Source of the DNA: Molanna angustata
Lineage: Eukaryota > Arthropoda > Insecta > Trichoptera > Molannidae
DNA: 64,000 nucleotides
Reading direction: 5' to 3'
Assembly (NCBI GenBank): GCA_963576475.1
Contig: OY754968.1
Location: 16,624,234 to 16,688,233 of the forward strand
The position numbers and the translations under genes were made by a program. The notes under the pieces were generated by a model. That model did no database searches and was not told the DNA's origin. It saw nothing but the letters and a program-made list of their open reading frames with translations. The stretch's first letter is position 1, and every line of letters begins with the position of its first letter. This document shows, piece by piece, positions 57,615-64,000 of this stretch.

Positions 57615-58160
57615 ACAATATATTTTGAAGTGGATAACAGTTCCCGCTCTATACTAGGTATCACACGCAACCACTACTTCAACAAATATCACATAGCTCA
57701 CACAGACAGATCAATCAGGTGCAAAATCAAATTGATTGCCAAATTAGTTTCATTGAAAATTTTACAATAAAAGGACTATTTCAATTTTTACATCGCCAAT
57801 AACTGCATCTATCATTTGATATAAAAATAGGTTTTTTTTTATATCATATAAAGAGACTAAAAGAGGCAGGGAGTAGACGGGAAGTAAAGGGGAAGGGAAG
57901 AATATTGTGTTCGTGAGTCAATCAGTAGTCCGCGCGTGTATGTGTGCGTGCGCGTGCTATACAACCAACAAGAGGTACATCGCATCTACCCGAATTTGGT
58001 GAAAATCATGGCAATGGTGTACGCGTTACCTTGCATAAATTTTAAAGGATTGTAGCTTTAAAAATTGAGACTTCTGCCATTTCTTTCTTAAACAGTTTTT
58101 GACTTGTATCAAAAGGGTCTAGACCTCCATAGTTTCTATTGAAACTCCTGCATACTCTTC
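57615..58160. other. Unannotated stretch
   Basis: A purine-rich block (AGAGGCAGGGAGTAGACGGG) and a GCGCGTGTATGTGTGCGTGC run occur at 57860-57960. No family recognised. Confidence 0.4.
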
Positions 58161-58164
58161 CAAC

Positions 58165-58540
58165 TGTCGATTGGTTCAAGACAATTTATTTCTCTTAACA
58201 TATCGACAAAGTATCAAACCATGATACGCGAGATTTATATGCCAGGTCTATATTTTTCACAGTTTTTTCAACTTTGGTCAAAAATCACCAACTTAGAGGC
58301 TTCACAGCATAATTGTTACATACGTGGATTTACTCAGAATTCGGATTAGAACATTTAAGTGTGTCTGTGTGTGTGCGTGTGTCCCCTTATAACTTTTTAA
58401 ACGCGCAATGCACAGAGCCCAAAATTTCAGAAAATATGGAAAGTTGTAGGCCTACAAAACTTTATTATTTAGAATTTATGTTTCAGTCAGGGGTCATCAA
58501 CTATTGAATTTTTACTTTATTTTTCCTTATATCTATAAAT
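58165..58540 (+). repeat. R1 interspersed repeat, copy E (5' part)
   Basis: It starts TCCAACTGTCGATTGGTTC and continues with TTCTCTTAACATATCGACA, GGCTTCACAGCATA, TTTACTCAGAATTCGGAT, a short TG/GCGTGTG tract, CAGAGCCCAAAATTTCAG and TTTCAGTCAGGGGTCATCAA. It is lost after TTATATCT. This gives the clearest 5' terminus of the family. Confidence 0.75.
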
Positions 58541-58544
58541 TTTG

Positions 58545-59100
58545 ATTGGGATTAGAAAAAAGCTGTTTCAACTCATCTCCTTTACATTTTGTATGGGTGA
58601 TTTGCTCATACGATGAGGTTTATTTCTTTTTGCTTATTTTTTATCAGCATGTCTACTGAAAATAAAAGAAAGATGAATATTATATATAAGATTTAATGTA
58701 ATTATTAATATTTACTCATTTTATTAATTTCGTGTCGATTTTTCACCACATACATATAATCACTATTTCACATTCTTTGTGTCAGTCATCTGTAAGTGCA
58801 AGAATTTAACTTTCAATTGGCACTAATCCCATACGATTTATGTCAATAGAAATTCGTGTATAAAGCAAAATGTCAAAATTGTTTCTTATCCCCTCGGTCT
58901 CCCCTACTTTATCAATATTTATATACTTCACTGGATTTTGAATAAATATATTATAGATTTCTAGGTTTTCTTGAATGCGAATAATTAAAATACTATGAAG
59001 AGTTCAATTCAAATGGCTTCTTATCCGTCTTCACCGGGATCAACACACTTTTTGTCTTCTGTTTAATATTTTGAACAACCCTATTGCTCCATCATATTAT
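58545..59100. other. AT-rich spacer
   Basis: No coding or shared repeat signal was recognised. Confidence 0.4.
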
Positions 59101-59104
59101 CTGA

Positions 59105-59330
59105 CCGAAAGATTTCAACCTCTGGCCTCTCGTGGACCCCCGCTTCGATCTACAGAAGAGAGAACCCTTGCCATCCCATCACATGCCACGGCTTTCAATT
59201 CATCATTCTTTACTGTCCATGCTGCCCGGTTATAGAACAACTTGGCCCCTGACATTAGAACTGCACCAACGTTAGCAACCTTCAAAATTAGAATAAAGCG
59301 CGCTCCTACTTTCTTTTTCTTAACCAACAT
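59105..59330 (+). pseudogene. LINE ORF2 C-terminal remnant
   Basis: The plus frame reads STEERTLAIPSHATAFNSSF, FTVHAARLYNNLAPDIRTA and PTLATFKIRIKRAP. The motif I-P, then F-x-x-x-A-x-R-L-Y/W-N-x-L-x-x-D-I-R, then S/T-L-x-x-F-K is the widespread end of LINE proteins. The frame is open for about 75 codons and continues into AT-rich sequence. The minus-strand frame 59399-59115 is a shadow. Confidence 0.7.
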
Positions 59331-59812
59331 ACTTTTAATTTCCCTATTCCAGCAGTTAGACAAATCTCCTCTGCCTTCTTTTTTTCCCTTCCATCCCATA
59401 GCATTGTATCAGGTTTCATCCAAGATTTGTTTAATTGTCATTGGTGTACATATTTTTACTCTTTTACTTTTTTGTGTAAAAATGTTATAGTTTAATGTGG
59501 GTTTTCTTTTTTTATACATGTACCACTTTCACCCATAATTGTTACAAATGGTTGTCTGGAAGAAATTGCCACTAGGTAATAAGTCCGCCATTTGTACTGG
59601 CAAATAAGTTATGTACAATAAAGTGTTAAAATAAATATTAATTCTCTTAGGAAGTACCTAAATAAGGCGACACAGAAAACCCCAAAAAATACCATTTTGT
59701 TCAAAAAATAACATCCATTACAGTGATTTTTTATTTACCAGTACACTTACTGAGCATGATGAGAAATTGTATGGAATAGGGATACTATAAGAAATGCACA
59801 AAGTCTGCCATT

Positions 59813-59994
59813 ATTTCTACAGACAAAGGCTTCTGTCTGTAGAAATCTTTATTTTGTATCTACTGTATACATATGTATTTATGTAGAATTACAATTGTCC
59901 GATGTGAAAAAACTTAGTAGCCCGTATGCATCTCCAAAACATTTTTCTCATAAAACGTAATACAACATGAAGGTATTACGTTTTATGAGAAAAA
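59813..59994. other. Two perfect hairpins close together
   Basis: Hairpin one: ATTTCTACAGAC (59813-59824) with GTCTGTAGAAAT (59835-59846), loop 10 bases. Hairpin two: a 22-base arm at 59942-59963 (starting TTTTTCTCATAAAACG) with its exact complement at 59973-59994, loop 9 bases. No shared family was found. A 64-codon frame begins inside the second. Confidence 0.9.
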
Positions 59995-59999
59995 CTTCT

Positions 60000-60300
60000 T
60001 TATATATGTATAAAAAAATCAACATTTATATTCAAAATAAATCTAATTGTTTTTATTTCTTAAAATATCTTGCAAAACAATTCTTAAGATGGATAATTAA
60101 AAAGCTAAATTTAAAAATAAGCGAAAAGGTACCTTTATTATTTGGAGTGACCTTTTTTTAAAATAAATCATTTTCAGCGAGAATTCATCAAAATTTAACA
60201 CAAAAGGAAGTTCTCGATTATATAGATTATGTACCTAAAATACAAGAAGAATTAAATTAATTAACAATTCTTTGTACCGTGTAAACTAAAATTTATTAAA
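60000..60300. other. AT-rich spacer
   Basis: No coding or shared repeat signal was recognised. Confidence 0.4.
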
Positions 60301-60304
60301 ATCC

Positions 60305-60405
60305 AAGAATAGAAATTACGTCGTCCAAGACAAGGATAGCACGACCATGAGAAAGACATTCAGAAATAGAGAAATGTAAGAAGTTGAAGAGCAGACGATG
60401 GATGG
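60305..60405 (+). pseudogene. Short LINE tail scrap related to 23480-23150
   Basis: GACAAGGATAGCACGACCAT, AATGTAAGAAG and GAGCAGACGATGG align with the reverse complement of 23330-23230 (AAGAATGGCATGACCATG, AATGTAAGAAGCG, AACAACAGACAAAC). It is decayed in all frames. Confidence 0.45.
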
Positions 60406-60494
60406 ATAATGAATTATTTTAATTTAAACATTCTGTACACAATCGCACAAAAGTACCCAACGGTCAATATATTTATTTATTTATTTTGTTCATT

Positions 60495-61090
60495 TTTTAA
60501 CAGATTTTTAATAATCTCAATAGAGACGAATTTGGAATATTTACTGTGGGAGAACCGGAAAATCAAGGCACCTACAGGGCTTACGACCTGTCATCGGTTG
60601 GTTTACGTGATCACTTTATGCGCTTGCGCAACGTTCACCAATAATGCCTCTTTAATGAGATCCCAATCAATTCAATTTTTGAAAGTTCTATATATTGCCA
60701 TACTGAAATTCTTTTCGCTTGAAAATAAGGATTTTTACTATAGCCATCTATGTGTGAAATTATGAACAACATTCTTATTATTTTTATTTATTTTTGTTGT
60801 AACGCCATCTATTGAGAGAATTGGTTTTATTGTAAATAATGAAGCAACAATTCTTGTACCTGAGGTGACAAATGCATTTTTTCGCATAGAAGTCACCCCT
60901 GAATTGCGCCAGATTTATAAGGTCATTTTAGTCTTATTTACCTACTTGTACCAATGTGTAAGTAATCGAATATTTTTATTATCGCATATGCGCAAACATT
61001 GGATTTTTTTCCCTGTCGGGATTCAAAGATATTTTTTAACAGATTTTTAATAATCTCAATAGAGACTAAGTTGGAATATTTATTATTTTG
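60495..61090 (+). repeat. R2 interspersed repeat, longest copy, direct terminal blocks
   Basis: AACAGATTTTTAATAATCTC with CAATAGAGACGAATTTGG opens the copy, and the same block closes it at about 61037-61080. Between them are all R2 landmarks in order: GAGAACCGGAAAATCAAGG, GTGATCACTTTATGCG, AACGCCATCTATTGAG, AGTCACCCCTGAATTGCG, CTTGTACCAATGTG and CGCAAACATTGG. The period of about 540 bases between terminal blocks suggests either a former tandem array or long terminal direct repeats. Confidence 0.8.
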
Positions 61091-61139
61091 TTCATGCTTT
61101 CTCTAACATGGGTTACACTTTTATTTTGTTTTACAAAAT

Positions 61140-61863
61140 ATAGTGATGAGTGTAGTTAGCAGTGCTGGTATTGTTTTAATCACCGTCAAACTAGGCAAGG
61201 CCTGTACATAATATAGTGATGAGTGTAGTTAGCAGTGTTGGTATTGTTTTAATCACCGTCAAACTAGGCAAGGCCTGTACATAATAAAGTGATGAGTGTA
61301 GTTAGCAGTGTTGGTATTGTTTTAATCACCGTCAAACTAGGCAAGGCCTGTACATAATATAGTGATGAGTGTAGTTAGCAGTGTTGGTATTGTTTTAATC
61401 ACCGTCAAACTAGGCAAGGCCTGTACATAATATAGTGATGAGTGTAGTTAGCAGTGTTGGTATTGTTTTAATCACCGTCAAACTAGGCAAGGCCTGTACA
61501 TAATATAGTGATGAGTGTAGTTAGCAGTGCTGGTATTGTTTTAATCACCGTCAAACTAGGCAAGGCCTGTACATAATATAGTGATGAGTGTAGTTAGCAG
61601 TGTTGGTATTGTTTTAATCACCGTCAAACTAGGCAAGGCCTGTACATAATATAGTGATGAGTGTAGTTAGCAGTGTTGGTATTGTTTTAATCACCGTCAA
61701 ACTAGGCAAGGCCTGTACATAATATAGTGATGAGTGTAGTTAGCAGTGTTGGTATTGTTTTAATCACCGTCAAACTAGGCAAGGCCTGTACATAATATAG
61801 TGATGAGTGTAGTTAGCAGTGTTGGTATTGTTTTAATCACCGTCAAACTAGGCAAGGCCTGTG
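61140..61863 (+). repeat. 73-bp minisatellite, ten near-identical units
   Basis: The unit starts ATAGTGATGAGTGTAGTTAG and continues to CAAGGCCTGTACATAAT. Units begin at 61140, 61213, 61286, 61359, 61432, 61505, 61578, 61651, 61724 and 61797. I see only single-base variants (GCTGG or GTTGG, ATAAAG once). The last unit ends at GGCCTGT. No spacer sequences separate the units, so it is not a CRISPR array. The homogeneity implies a recent expansion. Confidence 0.98.
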
Positions 61864-61864
61864 T

Positions 61865-62095
61865 CATGCTGGCTATTTCATATATTGAATATTTTTTTAT
61901 AAAATGTAGCATAAAATCGTAAATGTAATATAGATTTAACGTAAATATAATATGATATAGATAAAATATACCTAAGCATAACATAATATATGATATAAAC
62001 ACAACGTAAATGTAATATAAAAAATATAATATACCTAACTACATAGATATAAATATTTAACTACCAAAATCAAACAGAAAAATTTCCATTATTTC
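61865..62095. other. AT-rich spacer
   Basis: ATATAATATGATATA-type low complexity, no signal. Confidence 0.4.
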
Positions 62096-62099
62096 ACTT

Positions 62100-62520
62100 G
62101 CTTTAATCTCAGTATGCCCTCCATCACACGCCAGGTTACAGAAACTCATGCCAGTTTATATTTACGATTTTGTTTAAAAGATGTTCTGTAATGTCCATTT
62201 TAAATTTATTTTTTATTACCTTAAGTTCCAACGGAAGGCGATTGAATGCTGTCGGTGCTCTAAAAGCAAATTGATGTTGAGCCATTGCTTTTCTAGTCAA
62301 AGGCACGTGAAAATTCGTGTTTAATGATTGGCGTGTATTACATATTTGTTGTGATCTCGATCGTTGAAGAAAAATGCAACAACATTGATCTTATGTATAA
62401 CCAAAGTGAGAAATGAGGTTTTCAATTCCCTCTGCCTAATCGTGATAGACATGGCATGATGAAGGAATTCTTTATAACACTTGTGACTAATTAAAACATC
62501 GTATTTATATGGCATAATTA
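62100..62520 (-). pseudogene. LINE ORF2 C-terminal remnant
   Basis: The minus frame 62515-62321 encodes PYKYDVLISHKCYKEFLHHA. After a frameshift comes RSRSQQICNTRQSLNTNFHV, PLTRKAMAQHQFAFRAPTAF and NRLPLELKVIKNKFKM, then HLLNKIV and a stop at about 62148. T-R-x-x-x-N-x-x-F-x-V-P, A-P-x-x-F-N-x-LP-x-E-L-K and a final helix are the standard end of CR1/jockey-like proteins. The second half is intact for about 75 codons. Confidence 0.75.
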
Positions 62521-62524
62521 ATTT

Positions 62525-63105
62525 TCATCTGTCGTGAATCTTACTTTGAACGAATATTAGAAAAACCTTGTTTTCATTGGTTTATTATAAAACGAATCAA
62601 AATAATTATTTAACGTATTTGAATGGTGTATGTTTTTGTATAGGAGAGGTACCTATGTTATAAAATATTAGTTTCATTTGAATATTTTAGTAAATTCGAT
62701 GAAGTCAAACAGAAATACAAATTTACTTGGTTAACAAAATTTCCCACATCTGTTCATCCCAAACCCTCCTTTAAAAATGTTTTCCATTGAAAACCAATAC
62801 CAAGGTAATGGCTCAGCAAACCAAATAACATTTTATTTTCTTTATATAGTAACTACTACTTCACAAAAAGCTTAGGTAATCGAAAAAGTGATCATTAAAA
62901 TTGGATTTAAAAAAATGACTATTTGCTATGTAACGTAATTTCCAATTCCCCCACAAATCAATAAAGTTTAACAAAATTTATAAAATCGATTTGCCAATTT
63001 CAAATTGTGTAACCTATGAATAATAATATCTGCCATCATAATATTATGTATATGTCTGATACAGGTATTATTATAAAACATATTTACCAAATTCATAATG
63101 GTATG
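62525..63105. other. AT-rich spacer
   Basis: No coding or shared repeat signal was recognised. Confidence 0.4.
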
Positions 63106-63113
63106 GTCTAAAC

Positions 63114-63840
63114 CAGGGGTGGCGAAACTAGGGCACGCGTGACCGAGGTGGCACGTTTGATAATTTGGATGGCACGCGAAGGATTTCTAAGTAAATTTTT
63201 TTTTTAATTTTTAATTTTAAAAAATTAAATTTTTAATAAATAATCCGTGAATTATTAATTTATTCCGTTTTATTAATCATCAAATGTTTCCCAAGATAAA
63301 CGACAATCGTTTATTTATTTTATCGTGACAACTTCTAACAATTTTTATATTGGCAACACTGCCTTTGACGTTTGTTTTCATTTGAGGTTATGTTAATTGT
63401 AATTTGTTGTTTATCGCCGTCGCATGTATCAGTGAAGTATATGTACAATATACACCACATCACATATGTACAATATTCACAAGTGAAAAAGAACAATATC
63501 TCTTTGGAATAATGTTTTTCACCAAAAAATTATGTGATTAAATGAGCTGTGTTTTGTGTTTGTTCGAATTTTTGCTTAGTGTAGGTATATCATAAAGTGA
63601 CAAAATATGAACCAGATATTAAGAAATTGTCATCGAATCTCATTGATAAATAACTAATGTGTACTTTTAGTGATTACAATTTTATTTTTAAGAAAATCTT
63701 TTGTAATTTTTAAGCTTGTTAATAAAATTCAGAAAAAAACTCTTTTTTTCTATTTCGTTACTGCTTAGGCACGCCAGAAAATCGAGAAATAATATTTGAG
63801 GATTTTTGGCACGCGGACCCAAAAAGGTTCGCCACCCCTG
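63114..63840. mobile_element. Non-autonomous hAT transposon, 727 bp, with 8-bp target-site duplication
   Basis: The left end CAGGGGTGGCGAAACT and the right end GGTTCGCCACCCCTG are terminal inverted repeats of about 16 bases. GTCTAAAC flanks both sides exactly (63106-63113 and 63841-63848). An 8-base duplication and a CAGGGGTGG start are hallmarks of the hAT superfamily. Subterminal GGCACGCG motifs occur on both sides (near 63138, 63172 and 63805), as expected for transposase-binding repeats. The interior is AT-rich and has no transposase, so mobility would need an autonomous partner. Confidence 0.92.
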
Positions 63841-63848
63841 GTCTAAAC

Positions 63849-64000
63849 TGTTAAAAATTCATTCTATTTTGCAGGACGATCATATCGGATGGTTAAGGGT
63901 TTTTTCAACCGTTAAATCTTGTAATACGGAAGAAATATGAGGTATTTGATACAAAGTAACTAAAATAATAATTATAATATCAAAAATATTCGTGGTAACG
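63849..64000. other. Spacer at the window end
   Basis: Unique-looking AT-rich sequence to the right edge. Confidence 0.4.

Noticed and set aside
59115..59399. 94-codon minus frame
   Set aside because: It is a shadow of the plus-strand LINE tail, which carries the recognisable motif.
61140..61863. CRISPR-like array
   Set aside because: The units are directly adjacent and fully identical with no variable spacers, and the DNA is eukaryotic.

Overview
This window looks like gene-poor, AT-rich nuclear DNA of an insect, most likely a moth or butterfly (Lepidoptera). The clues are tRNA-derived SINE heads of lepidopteran type (1-226), many GTAGGTACCTA-type motifs, and a very diverse set of 5'-truncated non-LTR retrotransposon tails, mostly RTE-like and jockey-like, some with AAAT-type tails. 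I found no host gene that I can defend. Nearly every recognisable coding stretch is a broken piece of reverse transcriptase, RNase H or transposase. Most longer open frames are chance frames in AT-rich or repetitive DNA.

Layout. 1-8.4 kb: SINEs, copies of a 0.9-1.3 kb interspersed family (called R1 here), an RTE remnant flanked by Penelope-like ends that carry a hammerhead-ribozyme-like motif, and degenerate AT-rich tandem repeats. 9.5-17.6 kb: an 18-bp minisatellite, RTE tails, a tRNA-Thr-like SINE and a complete non-autonomous Helitron (16839-17585) followed by a SINE with target-site duplication. 17.9-23.5 kb: an RNase H-bearing LINE, two R1 copies (one with a ~400 bp TG tract, apparently nested in an old mariner-like element) and more LINE debris. 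26.3-31.1 kb: a 4.8 kb element (family T) that contains a 313-bp satellite array of about 13 units. A compact 1.08 kb relative with a single unit lies inverted at 52560-53636. 32.8-45.5 kb: a perfect 212-bp-arm palindrome made from family R2, many LINE 3' ends, a 72-bp tandem repeat, a 92-base T tract and a longer degenerate RTE. 46-57 kb: RTE and jockey tails, a snap-back element and the compact T element. 57-64 kb: an R1 fragment, an R2 copy, a 73-bp tandem array of ten near-identical units, perfect hairpins, and a complete 727-bp non-autonomous hAT element with an 8-bp target-site duplication.

There are no working pathways to describe. The story is one of insertion, nesting, local tandem amplification and fold-back rearrangement. 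The most interesting signals are the satellite seeded inside a transposon, with a gradient of unit divergence and higher-order structure, the recurrent inverted junctions in family R2, and the hammerhead-like motif. All family names R1, R2, R3 and T are local labels. Homology was judged by eye without any database search.
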